Assembly (NCBI RefSeq): GCF_034190915.1
Contig: NW_026947485.1
Coordinates: 36,717,519-36,781,518, forward strand
Reading direction: 5' to 3'
Length of the DNA: 64,000 nt
DNA from: Cavia porcellus
Lineage: Eukaryota; Chordata; Mammalia; Rodentia; Caviidae
The notes under the pieces are model-generated. The model did not search any database. It was not told the origin of the DNA and saw only the letters and a list, made by a program, of their open reading frames with translations. The position numbers and the translations under genes are program-made. This document shows, piece by piece, positions 1 through 10,235 of this stretch (within the stretch, counting starts at the first letter, position 1; each line of letters opens with the position of its first letter).

Positions 1-1589
1 GCTAGTTAGCAAATGAAGAATGCAGGGACTGGAATATCATTTTGTTTTGACCCCAAAGTCAAGATCACCAAAAACATGTAGTAAACGCTACAGTCTCTGG
101 AAATGTGGTCTCATTCAAGGATGGGTTAAACGTAAGAGGAGCTTCTGAGGCCTGGGCAGCTCAAAACCTTGGCCAGATTGACAAAATTTCAGCAGGAGGT
201 TAAGAGAATTGATGCTAACTTAAAGGAATCCTGTTTGTGGCTCTGTGGGGGTCCATGTTTGCTCTGCAGTATTTCCTGTTGCTATTTATAGAAAAGAGTA
301 CTGCAGCACATCACTAGCACAAGTTTCTAGGAGTAAGCCACGGAGACAGAGATGGGCCACACCGGGGAAGGTGTTTGGAGACAGTGTGATGCAAGAGATG
401 CTGGTAGACATGGGAGACACTTGAGAAACTCTGCCAGACCTGAGGTCATGTTGCTGCAGCATCCCAAGCACCTCAGCAGAGCAGCAATGCTACAAAGAAT
501 GCAAGCTCCAGAGTGGGAGGATCTGTCTCAAATCTCAGGCTCCAGGTCAGTGAACTTGGAGCAACAGCCCACCCTCTCTGAGCCTCCACAGCCTCACTGA
601 TGATACTGATACAGCAAACCTAACCCTAAGCCTGTTGCCAGCATTCCTCTGGGACACCAATGAGTTCTGTTGGAAGTGGTCTCTGACCACCAGCTGATAG
701 GTGGGTTTGAAAGGCAGAAACACTCAGGAAGGAGAGAGCCGTACCTCAGAGATTCTCCTCCCATGCGGGAGGGCTCTACCAGGTGCGCATGTGGAACTGA
801 GTCCTGGACATCCTGAGCATTTCTCTGCACCTTTGGCTCTTTCCTTATCTCAGTAATGGGGCCACAAGAAAAAATGGAAACAGAGAAGGAGTGCTGGGAG
901 TCAGCGGAGTCCAGGTGATGATGAACACCAAGCCTGTACTGAGGCTACTGGAGGATTATTCTCCCACCCCAGCCATCAGGGACAGACAGACCCAGCTGGA
1001 GGAAGTGGAGCGGGCCCCAGGATGAGCACAAGGAGCCAAGGGAAGGAATTTAGCCTTACCAACATATCAGAGCCCGCACCCTGTCTCTAGAACCCTTCCC
1101 TTCCATGGCACAGGGCATGAGGGTGGTGGGGAGAGGAGAGGGTGCAGGTGGGCACAGAGAGCCAGCGCTCATGCACACAACAAAATATTTTCTTTAAGTG
1201 GTGTGGCATAGATATAAGATGTCACCAGGAGGTTGTTCAGTATCTGGGAAGAGTCTGACCTCAATCACAGAGATCTCTGGGAGTAGGAGTCTTGACCTCC
1301 TTGCAATCTCTACCTACTCCGGAACTGGATATCAGCAAAAATATCTTTGAGGCAATGAGTGAATGATCAAAGGAAAGCAGTCCGTGTGGTGTACATAGGG
1401 GCTACATCTAAGTTACAGGCCACTTAAGGTCAGAGACAGAGCAAATGTGGAGAAAGGCAACAGAGAAGCCAGTCCTTCAGCCTCCCAGCTGCCCGCCTGA
1501 CTCCGGCTCTCTCTTACCCTCTTCTCAGGGCTGTCTGCTCTGCTCACTACTTCCCAGCATTCATGTATCCACAGCATCACTTCATCTGC
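1..1589. other. Unique DNA, no feature recognised
   Basis: Mixed-composition single-copy sequence. Open frames in it are under 100 codons and resemble no known protein, and I see no splice-flanked exon, SINE or simple repeat. It is most simply intergenic or intronic DNA. Confidence 0.5.
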
Positions 1590-1785
1590 TTGCCCTGCTT
1601 GAGAAACTTCCATGGCTCCCTGTTTCTCACAGCATCAAAATCCTGCTGCTTTGTAAACCTTTGTACTCTCCCTGCATAAGTCTCCCCTTTCTATTCACCA
1701 GCCATTTGTTCCAGCCAGCCCCTCCCATGTGAAACCACCACTCCCTCCTTCTCTTTTCCTTACCTCCTAACCAAACACAGGGTCT
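1590..1785 (+). repeat. L2 LINE 3' fragment
   Basis: The stretch beginning near 'catggctccctgtttctcac' follows the order of the L2 3' region: a 'ggctccc.tt.c' block, then a pyrimidine-rich run ending in the 'ccagccagcccctccc' block. It is ancient and diverged. Recognition is by motif order only. Confidence 0.5.
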
Positions 1786-2889
1786 CTCAACTTGTCTAAT
1801 GGCCCCAGCTGTTGTGAATCTGCCTTACTTTTGAAAGCTCCTGGAGTCAATGGTCCAGCTGCACCATTAACACTGTTGTACTGTGAGTCTCTCAGGGTTA
1901 ATCCCATCTCCCTAAGAGACTAAGACTTGAAAGGAGAATGCCACACATCTTATTGATTGCCTGCATCTCTCCTCTCAGTACCTAGTTTGTAACCGACTGA
2001 TAAACTATTTCTGAAGCTGTATGATAATTTATTAAATTTGGTTTAACAAGCACCTACCAGGCTCCAGACACTGGAGATCTGCAGATGTGAAAGACACAGA
2101 CCTGTTCTGAGGAGGCAAATAAGGCATACACAGCCACTAGGAAAAGACAGTGGCCCAAGCCCAGTGTGGCCACCACAGAGACACCAGTTTGCTGCATAGA
2201 GCTTACAGCATCTGGTTCACCCAGATGGTTACTACAACAAGACCCCTCGTTCACAGCTCCTGTTGACACCCTTATTTCCCTCTCTCCTTGACCCCCACCG
2301 GACTCACCTCTCCCCACCCCATACTCTTTGAGATCACAAACTTGTCTGTGCCTCATGTGGGCAAGCTGCTTATGTTTCTGAGCCTGTGCATGGGCCACTG
2401 TGCCCTCATTTATGAAATAATTCTAACAAACCTAAATCTGATTGGACTCCTGTCCCTAAGCTTAATTTTGTTCTGGACAGGATAATGAACTATATCAGGC
2501 TTACATGATGAGCAATCCAGACAGAGCCCATCACGCACTGGGCACAGGAAAAGTGTCAATCGTTATGGGCTTCTTTGCCCTTCCCTGCTCAGATCACAGA
2601 CCTGAGGTTTGGCAAGTTTGTTTATCTAGGTGCCTTGCTCAGCGTATGTGAACTTGATGTCCTGAGAGCAATTTCTCACATACTCAAGCAAATATATATA
2701 TATATTATTTATAACTGCTATGTACATATATAATTTTATCTGCTCGGTATACCCTTTGATAGACTACCATGCCTAAGAATGCACTTTAAAGAAATGCATC
2801 TCCAAAGACAGAAGAAATTTTAAGGAGCACCTGGAGAAGCATTAAGGACTTTGTGTAAATGTTTTGGTCTACTCTTCCTCAGAACCATC
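1786..2889. other. Unique DNA with a weak old LINE-like tail
   Basis: Mostly single-copy DNA. At about 2030-2160 'caagcacctaccaggctcc' is followed by an 'agacactggagatctgcagatg' type block. This resembles the common mammalian motif 'caccta..tgccaggcactg', an ancient L2/CR1-like tail. A short (TA)n lies at 2692-2705. No coding feature is seen. Confidence 0.4.
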
Positions 2890-2994
2890 AAAATGAATAT
2901 TATTCCCATTTAATAGATGAGTAAACTGAGATTTCTAGAGGTTGAGCATCTCATTCAGGGACTCACCACAAAAACATGACAGAGCTAGGAATAG
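2890..2994 (-). repeat. MIR SINE fragment
   Basis: 'cccatttaatagatgagtaa' followed by 'actgag' is the reverse-complement MIR core ('cccattttacagatgagga.actgag'). A later 'agagctaggaatagatg' corresponds to the 'agagc.aggattcgaa' end. It is old and diverged. The MaLR LTR starting at 2996 abuts it directly. Confidence 0.6.
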
Positions 2995-2995
2995 A

Positions 2996-3300
2996 TGTCT
3001 TAGTTACGTCCTTGTCACTGGTATAAAATACCCACTACCCACAATTTAAAGGAGAAGAGTTTCATTGTGGCAGATGGTTTTTAGACGACCCAGTGTATGG
3101 TTGTCACCTGCAAGGCAGGAAGGCCATGGTGGAAAGGTCTGGCAGGGGAAAGCTGCTCACGTCCTGGCAACTGGGAAGCAGAAAGAGAAGGAAGAAGAGG
3201 GGGAGGAAAACGAAACTTTCCAAGTCACACCCGTCAGTGACCCACTTCCTAACAGAAATCAGCTAGGGATTCATCAGTGGCCTAAACCACCCACAAAAAT
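2996..3300 (-). mobile_element. MaLR-type (ERVL-MaLR) solo LTR, partial
   Basis: It begins TGTCTTAGTTA and continues with the antisense hallmarks shared with the copy at 38181-38519: 'aaaatacc', 'aggagaagagtttcattgtgg', 'aaggccatggtggaaag' and 'gcaactgggaagcagaaaga'. The far end (the 5' end of the LTR) is decayed, so no target duplication can be assigned. It is a non-coding relic. Confidence 0.65.
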
Positions 3301-3324
3301 AGAGCCCCCATGTTTTAATCTCTT

Positions 3325-3470
3325 TCCAAATACAGTGATACATCAGTGGTTGAACCAAATTTGTGTTCAAACACTGAAAAATTCAAGAACTGAACATTAT
3401 TTTCCCATTGAAAACAATGGAAAAACAAATAATTGATTCTGAGGCCCCCAAATGAAACTTTTAAATTCAT
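3325..3470. repeat. DNA-transposon-like fragment, related to the MITE at 4813
   Basis: 'gatacatcagtggttgaacc', 'gtgttcaaacactgaaaaat' and 'ttcccattgaaaacaatgg' recall a common mammalian mariner/Tigger-like non-autonomous repeat ('ttcccata.gaaa.aatgga.a'). I could not define both ends. Similarity to the inverted-repeat element at 4813-4998 is suggestive only. Confidence 0.4.
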
Positions 3471-4810
3471 TTTTCCAGGACTCTAGCAAATTTTTAAATG
3501 ATGTCTTCCTTTAACCCTACAGTGATTCTCACAATTTTCCTCTTAGCTTTACTGTTGATACCACTAACCTTCTCTGGAGCCATGGTTACAATATTTTATG
3601 CAAATAAAGTGCAAGAAAAGCACAATGATGAATTTTAATGCATTAAAACAAGCACTGTATGTTTTCTGGGCAAAAGCGGTGCTTAGACTGAAACATCACC
3701 TCTGTGTGTCCGCAGCAAGACGCAATCTGTGACTCACTCCCACCCATACAGGCCTTTTCAAGTCAGATTTTCAGCTGGACTATCCAGCAAAGTTACAAAC
3801 ACCAAGCAGAGGTTTTTTGGTTTTGGTTTTTTTTTCAAACTTTGATGTGCAAGTAATAGAAAATTCAATCTTGGAGCCATTTGATAGCTGAGATGTCAGC
3901 CATGACTTGTTGCTTTTGGGGGACACTTCAGATCTAACACATAACAATGCAGTTTCTCTCTGCAGCTGCAAAAGCCTCAGTGCAGTCATTACCTCTATCC
4001 AGGCTCATTTAGGAGTGTGTGCTCACCCTTTGGTGCCCTTTATGAAATCTCAAGTCAGACACCTTCAATTCTGTCATTTCGCTGCATCCATTCCCCTAAT
4101 TGCTGAAACTTTCTGCAAATGATCTCTGCTCCATGTGTGCTTGTTTGCTCCCTCATTTTTAAATCTTCAGTTGGCTAAGGTGGAGGTATTGGGGTGAATT
4201 TCAGGGCAGGAGGGGCAATATCATACAAAGGATCTCTTCATCAGTACCAATGTCTATAAATTCATAGCTTCTCCTGATGTCAAGTCAAGTTTCTTATTTC
4301 CAGAACTAATTTCTCAAGAGTCATCTTTCAGATGAACGCTTGAGTCAGATCTCCTGCATGGCAGTATTTATGGTGTCCAGATTCATCCAGCAGTGAGTTG
4401 GTCAGTCTCCACTGCCATCCTGCCCAAGAGACAGTCATCACCCAAGGGAAAATATGCAAAAAGAAGAGCACACCAGGGCTAGGAGGCCCCTGAGGGACAA
4501 GTACAATCTCTCTTCTACAAAGGGGACAGCCCTGCAGGGTTTGAGAGGCTCAACACAGCTACAGAGCTACAACTAGCCAAGCTACCTACACATCTGCTTC
4601 CAGGCATTTACAGATTAACCGAGCACCATAATGCCATAGAGTGTAGACAGATGCAACAGTGAAAATTGGGCATTGTGGGAGGCAGGCATAGGCTGGTCAG
4701 GAAAAGCAATGCTCAGAGTGACTGAGGGATGATTTCTGAAATAAATGTGGTGTGAAGGCAGCACTGAAGGATGAAATGAGCATGGATTCAAGACACAAAA
4801 GGACAAGTAG
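3471..4810. other. Unique DNA, no feature recognised
   Basis: Single-copy sequence with a short homopolymer-rich patch near 3810-3835. No repeat, exon or RNA gene can be supported. Confidence 0.45.
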
Positions 4811-4812
4811 AG

Positions 4813-4998
4813 TGGTACCTCAGTTCACAAACTTAATTCTTTCCACAATTCTGGTCACAAATTAAATAGGACAAGAAAGGAATCAAACTCAGTGTTAAGG
4901 TTCAATGTTGACCTTATGAAGAAGTCTGATTCAATTCTCATCCAATTCATTTTGTGATCAGAATAATGAAAAGAATTAAATCTATGAGTCAAGGTATC
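4813..4998. mobile_element. Palindromic MITE with ~59 bp terminal inverted repeats
   Basis: The left arm (about 4812-4870, containing 'ggtacctcagttcacaaact') pairs with the reverse complement of the right arm (about 4938-4998, containing 'gagtcaaggtatc'). I count roughly 40 matches in 59 aligned positions without gaps. The spacer is about 67 bp. This is a non-autonomous DNA transposon; mariner/Tigger affinity is inferred from the motif type. No transposase is encoded and no clear TA target duplication remains. Confidence 0.65.
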
Positions 4999-5585
4999 TT
5001 GTATATGATGCTTAGCCACAGACTCTTTGTGGCTAATTGTCTATGCTAATATCTGATCTCTTTTTCTTCCTCAGAAGTAGATTTCCCTGTGGGGAGATCA
5101 TGGATTTGAATACCCAAAATGAAAACCACATTACTCAGCCGCCCTTGCAGCTACACACTAACTCTTACACAATGAAATGGAAGATGGAAATGCTGTGTGC
5201 AACCTCCAGGAATGTCTGTGCAGAAATGGGCACATCCTTCTGTCTTCCTTCTTCTTTTCCATTCACTAGAATGTAGATGTTGGACCCTGAAGAGACAACA
5301 GGTGACATGTTAAGAATACAGAGCAGTAAAGTAGTGTGATCATAATGCCACAGGACTGATTTTGGACTGACCACTGTTAGATTTTTACATTAGAGATATG
5401 AATTTCTATTTTGTGTAAACCACTTATATTTTTTTCCTTCAACTGAACTTAATTCTAGTTAATATAGAAATAGAAAAAAAAATAAATTCAAAAGTCCTAA
5501 GAAAATCCAGAATCCTAGAAAGAAAGTTGCCTTTACATGGGATTAGAAGTGAATCAAGAAGAATCCCTGAGTTACTGAGGACCCG
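4999..5585. other. Unique DNA, no feature recognised
   Basis: AT-rich single-copy sequence including an A-rich patch near 5470-5485. Nothing further is recognised. Confidence 0.4.
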
Positions 5586-5852
5586 GGGGATGTTCTAGTC
5601 TAGTGGTGGTGAACCCATGGCACATGTGCCACAGCCAGGTGTTTGCTATCATCAAAAGCTCTAAAGGGTTCCCCATCACTGGAAACTTGGCTCCACATCA
5701 GGGGCCCCGAAGAGCTTTCTCTTACACAGAGCACTCCCCCTACCCTGAGTTTCTGATTCAGAGAGTTCAGGATGCACTTCTAGCCAGTTTCCAGGATGCT
5801 GATGCTATAGGTTCAAGGGCCCATTCTTTGAGAACCATTGTTCTAGACTTTT
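5586..5852 (+). mobile_element. MER5A (hAT-Charlie) DNA transposon fossil
   Basis: It has the MER5A hallmarks in order: 'tagtggtggtgaac' at the left end, 'catcaggggccccgaag', 'gagtttctgattcag', 'caggatgctgatgctat' and, at the right end, 'ttctttgagaaccattg', the inverted partner of the left end. Length is about 265 bp, somewhat longer than the usual ~190 bp, so a small insertion is likely. It is non-coding and is a eutherian-wide fossil. Confidence 0.8.
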
Positions 5853-6795
5853 CAAAAACACTTACCCAAACTTGGTTTTCTTGTATGAATTGAAGCTTTA
5901 TAGTTCTATCAAGATGTGATGATTTTCAGCTGCTTTCAGAGATCAGGCAATGTGGGGAGGTAGGAAGGGTCTGAACAACAGCTTGGGCAAGCTGCGAGTC
6001 CAGGGAAGAGAAGATTTGTGATGCAAATGATTTACTGGTGTTCAGCTGGGAGCAGAAGGGATTTCAATATGGTGAGCCAAATCGAATTCATTACCTGACA
6101 ATTAGCTCTAAATTAATGCAAGACTGTGCCGCCTGAATGTGCTCTAAGGAAGAGGGTCCCTGACAGCTTGAGATGGGCAAGATCTGAGACATCAATCTTG
6201 GCTGATCCAGAAAGGGTTTTTTCCCCAGCTTGCCATCTCCTCAGCTCTGAGAAAGCCCAAAACCCTACTCGAATGCCCTTCCTAGTCTCTGTCCTCTGGA
6301 TATTGCCCTCACTAGGAGCCCAACTAACTCCATCCAGAGCACCTTGGTCTGCGATGCCCTGGCACCTCCAGGCTTGTTCCTTAGGAGACTGCTTTGTGCA
6401 CGCACATGGGCTGAGTGCCAGTTCTTTAGCAATGCAAGGCTGCAGGATGGCACTTATTCTGTTTTATAGGAGAAAACTGTTAACATTGTCTATGTTTCTT
6501 TCACTCTGTAGAGTGAAAGTTGCAAATCACTAGGGATGGGAATTATTTTTCCTGTTTCTTCAATTATCTCTCCCATTTTCCATCCTCTTTCTTCTTCTCC
6601 TTTCCCTTTAGCTCTCCCCCACTCCCTCCCTCAACCAATTTCTCATTGAGCCTGATAAGTGAACACAGGAGACCACAACATAGGATGCTAGTGGTTTAGC
6701 ATCTTTGGGGCTTCATTTGTCTATTCATTAAACACTGTGTGCCAAGACACAGACCATAATGGCCTCTGACCACACAAAACTTTGAGGGTAAACTA
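5853..6795. other. Unique DNA containing a candidate conserved block
   Basis: Single-copy DNA. The part at 6005-6135 has an octamer-like 'gatgcaaatga', the homeodomain-type cores 'acaattagctctaaattaat' and a CAGCTG E-box. This texture is often seen in conserved developmental enhancers. Function is inference only; conservation was not tested. Confidence 0.35.
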
Positions 6796-6828
6796 AAAGA
6801 CGGGCACGGAAGAAGTTAAAAACAGGGG

Positions 6829-7040
6829 TAGAGCTAGGCGCATAACAGTAGCACTCTGAGAGTCTGAGACAAATGGGAACCAACTTTAAGCCAAACTTGG
6901 GCAGCTTAGTGACTTAGCAAGACCCCATCTGAAAACAAAATAACAAAGGTGTGGAGAGGTACAGGGGGTTGGACTCAAGATCTTTGCATTGAGCTCCATC
7001 CCAAAAAACAAACAAAACAAACAAACAAATAAAAAAGCGT
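6829..7040 (+). mobile_element. B1-dID dimeric SINE, old copy
   Basis: The left half is a degraded 7SL-derived B1 ('gctaggcgcataac', 'gagagtctgagacaaatggg', 'cttagcaagaccccatct'). An A-rich linker leads to an ID-like half ('gtgtggagaggtacaggggg', 'gagctccatccc') and an A/C-rich tail of 'aaac' units. The B1+ID arrangement is the main taxonomic marker of the window and points to squirrel-related rodents. Confidence 0.75.
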
Positions 7041-7735
7041 GGACACTAGGATCCTAAAGGTATGTATATGGAGTGAGAACAGGGCATCTTGCAGACCACT
7101 GGTTACCAGTGGAAGATTCCTCTAAGCATTTCACTGGTGGTGTAAACTCCCCCCTTCTCCCTTAGCCCTGTCATCTGCACATAGTTCCCACCTCTGCTGA
7201 GAATACAGGTCACTATCCAAGGACATTCTCCTGAGACTTGCAGGTCCAGGATCCAAAACCCCAAGACCACTGACTCCAAAAAGTCCAGGTGAGCAAAGGA
7301 CCAAGTGTCTGGGGCCAGCAGACCCCAGGAGTAAGATCTGCCCTCTCTCTTTAGTGCCCCTCAGTCCAAATGCCTATCCAAAGCCCTTCCCAATGAGACT
7401 CTGCCTCCAAACTGTTGCTTTATAACAAGTTCAGTAACCTCATATTTGCATCCCTGACGGGCTTCTTTCAAATTCTGTTGACAGTTTTAATTGGTTTTGA
7501 CAAATGGTCCTCAATTTTTTTGTCTTCTTGCTTGATTGTGCAGAACCATCATTCAGAGGAAAAAGATCCAAGCCCATTTTCATTCATTGGTCATATTCTC
7601 TCCAAAAATAATTATGCCTAATAATGTGTGGAATAAATCTGTACTTTAAAAAATTCAGAGCTACTTAAAAGCATTTGTGTATTACTTAATAAAATGCTTT
7701 AATTTGTTTGCCCTTATTATCCTCGAAATTCTCCT
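7041..7735. other. Unique DNA, no feature recognised
   Basis: Single-copy sequence. Open frames are below 70 codons and unremarkable. Confidence 0.4.
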
Positions 7736-7830
7736 CTATTTTACAGAAAAGCAGTAGTAAGTCATAAGCCAAGGCCTGAACTCTAGCCTCTGACACTCAG
7801 CCGGTACTCTTTCCGTTAGATTCTCCCTCC
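7736..7830 (-). repeat. MIR SINE fragment
   Basis: 'attttacagaaaagcagtag' then 'aaggcctgaactctagcctc' follows the reverse MIR order (fill-in of 'attttacagatgagg' to 'agccaggattcgaa'). It is ancient and short. Confidence 0.5.
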
Positions 7831-7900
7831 TCGCTACCTGCAGCAGGTAGCATCAACATGTGTAGGCTCAGAAAAGAGGTGTAAACAGATGCGTATGCAT

Positions 7901-7920
7901 GTGTGTGTGTGTGTGTGTGT
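7901..7920. repeat. (GT)10 microsatellite
   Basis: Ten uninterrupted GT units following 'gcgtatgcat'. Confidence 0.95.
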
Positions 7921-7922
7921 AA

Positions 7923-8240
7923 TTTGTTTTAAGGAATTTGTTCACGTGATTACTAGCCTGATAAGTATAATTCATAGGCCAGGCTGGAAACTCAGGCAGG
8001 AATTGGTACTACAGTCTCGAAGCTAAGAAACCTTTGAATTTTTCTCAGAGAAACCTGAGGTTTTCTCAGGGAAATCTGAGTTTTTAATTTGTAAAATCTT
8101 CATTTGATTAGGCCCAGCCCATTAGGAAGGTGATCTCTATTTCATGAAGGCAACTGATTGTAAACTTTGTAGCTACAAAATGCTTTCACAACAACATCTG
8201 GGTTAGTATTTGCTATTAGAGCCTTGCCAGATGACCAGAA
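7923..8240. repeat. Ancient eutherian interspersed repeat, family not assigned
   Basis: The sequence resembles a widespread eutherian repeat read as 'aaggaatttg.tcacgtgatt', 'aggccaggctggaaactcag', 'gattaggcccagcccatta' and 'ctttcacaacaacatctggg'. I recognise the string of motifs but cannot name the family with certainty (an LTR or old L1 tail is possible). Inside it, 8041-8082 is a two-copy tandem of a ~21 bp unit. Confidence 0.45.
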
Positions 8241-8549
8241 ATCCAACCCTATCACGTTAAAATACTGATTTTTATGATCCAGAAGGCATGAAGTATGAGA
8301 GCTCTGGGGAGACCAAGGCATCCCATCGCACCAGAAACTCAGAGACGGAAAACCCAACCAAAAGAGTATCCGTCTGTATGGACTTAAGGAAAGGTTGGCT
8401 ATGTTACTTTAGTGGCATCCTGCCAGAGAGGGAGATCTGAATACTACCCCTCTGCCCAAAGCACAGCCCCTGTCCCTTCACACTTCTCTGGAGTGGGTGC
8501 CCACCAGCTCTGCTCAGGGACTCCTGGGCTAGGGAAAAGTTGGGCCCAT
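8241..8549. other. Unique DNA, no feature recognised
   Basis: About 300 bp of single-copy DNA between the unassigned repeat and the MaLR LTR. Nothing is recognised. Confidence 0.4.
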
Positions 8550-8918
8550 TGTCATGGTTTATATCTAAAATGTCCCTCCCAAATCCTCATGTGTGTAGAA
8601 GGTGATTGGACCACAGGAGAACTCTAGTCACCAGTGGATTCATCCATTAAAGAGTTCTGTAACTGAATAGGCATGTAGAAGGTGGTGCTTCCTGGGAGAC
8701 AGGTCACTGGGGGTGGAAGGGAGTTTTTGATCCTGGCTCCTCTTCCCTTGCTCTGATTTCTGGTTGCTATCAGTTTATCAGCTTCCTTTCTACAACACTG
8801 TTTCTGCCTGGGAGCCAACTGACTGTAGACTAAAACTATGAGCCAAAATGAACTTCTCTCCCTCTAAGCAGTGAGAGTCAGATGTTTTGTCCCAGGCACC
8901 TGGATTCAAACATTAACA
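8550..8918 (+). mobile_element. MaLR-type (ERVL-MaLR) solo LTR, near full length
   Basis: It starts TGTCATGGTTTATATC, which is exactly the end of the opposite-strand copy at 38181-38519. It continues with 'cccaaatcctcatgtg', 'gggagacaggtcactggggg', 'ctatgagccaaaatgaactt' and ends ...CATTAACA. TG...CA ends and ~370 bp length fit a MaLR LTR. Flanking 5-mers do not match, so the target duplication has decayed. Confidence 0.75.
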
Positions 8919-9350
8919 GGAGCCAGGGAGGAGACTTGGAAAGAGCTAGGAGGTGGGACAGACAAGCAGGACAAGGTCACCTCATTCACAGATACCTAGC
9001 AACATACCTCAGCACCTGAGCCAGCCTACGGCCCACTTTCCTGCCATCTTGCCCAGAGATGATAAGGGCATAGCCTGACAGCTTACTTGCTGGACCACAG
9101 GAATCCTGAATGGAATCTATAGGTACAGAAAAGACAGAAAATTCCTATTATCAAATAGGCTCAGAGAACCCAAAACCTGCTCCCCACCTATGGGGCCCTT
9201 CAAATCCTAAATGAGCTGAGTCTCCACCTTATACTCACCCTCCCATAAAAGTCACCCCAGAATTGATTTCTCTCAATAAACTTACTTCCCTCATTTGAGA
9301 AATAACACCTGCCATCTTACTGCTTCCTTCTGACTCTGTTTATTAAACAA
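8919..9350 (+). mobile_element. Possible ERV solo LTR, boundaries uncertain
   Basis: A C-rich 3' part carries 'cccataaaagtcacccc' (TATA-like, about 9241) and 'tctcaataaacttacttccc' (polyA signal at about 9273). This spacing and context are usual for gammaretrovirus-like LTRs. The start is not defined and no target duplication was found. No retroviral coding sequence adjoins it. Alternative: unique DNA with chance motifs. Confidence 0.4.
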
Positions 9351-10044
9351 CGTTCAAGATTTTTCTTCTCACATGATGGGTACCAGAAGCACAAAATTCA
9401 AACCAATCATACCGAAGAGAGATCTCCAGCCATCCATGTCTCAGAGCCGGGCAGTGAGTGACATTTTATTTGTCAAGGACTGAGCAAGGCCAGGTGAGGC
9501 CAGGCGGGACTGAAGCAGTCCAGTTTAAGTGGGAAGTGTTTCTGGGGCCGCCTGGAAGTTCATCCTAGTGCTACCTTAGCCCCTGCATGACCCTGGATGA
9601 GTACTAGCATCCACAAATCTCAGCAAGAAGATCATTTAAACTGGGAGTTTCCCATTTGAAAATGAGACTTGCCACGAGGAAATGTAATGGAAATGTACTT
9701 TGTAGAGTGTAAAGTGACACGTGAACTTGCAGACCTGGAAACCATATCTCCCACTGGTACCTTGTCACCCATGCCTCCTCTGTGGCCCCTGCTTTGGCAG
9801 ACATCCTGCTTCCACTTGCTGGGCTGCCTGCACCACCCATGGTTTGAGGTCCTTGTGGCCCACCATTACCATTCTCAGTGCACTCCATGGAGCGCAGGGT
9901 TGGCAGCACCTGGGAACATGTGCTCTGGTGCCCAGTAGAGCCTCCAGCCCCACCCCAGACCTGCAGTGTCCAAAGCTGTGCTGTGAAAAATGATGTCTGT
10001 GCTGACTGCAGTAGGCACAGCACCAGAGCAGGGGACAAAACTGA
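9351..10044. other. Unique DNA, no gene supported
   Basis: GC-moderate single-copy DNA. Overlapping open frames exist on both strands (longest 169 codons on the minus strand at 9604-10113). They run into the MIR and show no recognisable domain, so I do not call a gene. Confidence 0.45.
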
Positions 10045-10235
10045 CTTGAAAATGAATGACACTGGGTTTCCATTCTGGCTGTGCCTGTTTATTAGTTGAA
10101 TAACCATAAGCAAATTATTTAACTTTTCTGAGCCTCATTTCCTTCGTGCATAAATTGGGCACAATGCTAGCTACCTCACAGGGTATGTTGGAGGGTGCTC
10201 AGTGCCTTCCTGGGCAGACAATCAATAAATTCTAT
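10045..10235 (+). repeat. MIR SINE, fairly complete
   Basis: In order: 'ataaccataagcaaattatt', 'taacttttctgagcctcatt', 'aattgggcacaatgctagct', 'acctcacagggtatgttgga' and 'gcagacaatcaataaattc'. This is the MIR core through to its 'ctcaataaat' end. Confidence 0.8.

Noticed and set aside
9604..10113. 169-codon open frame on the minus strand
   Set aside because: It overlaps a MIR at its start, has open frames on the other strand and other frames, and shows no domain or conserved motif. Composition explains it.
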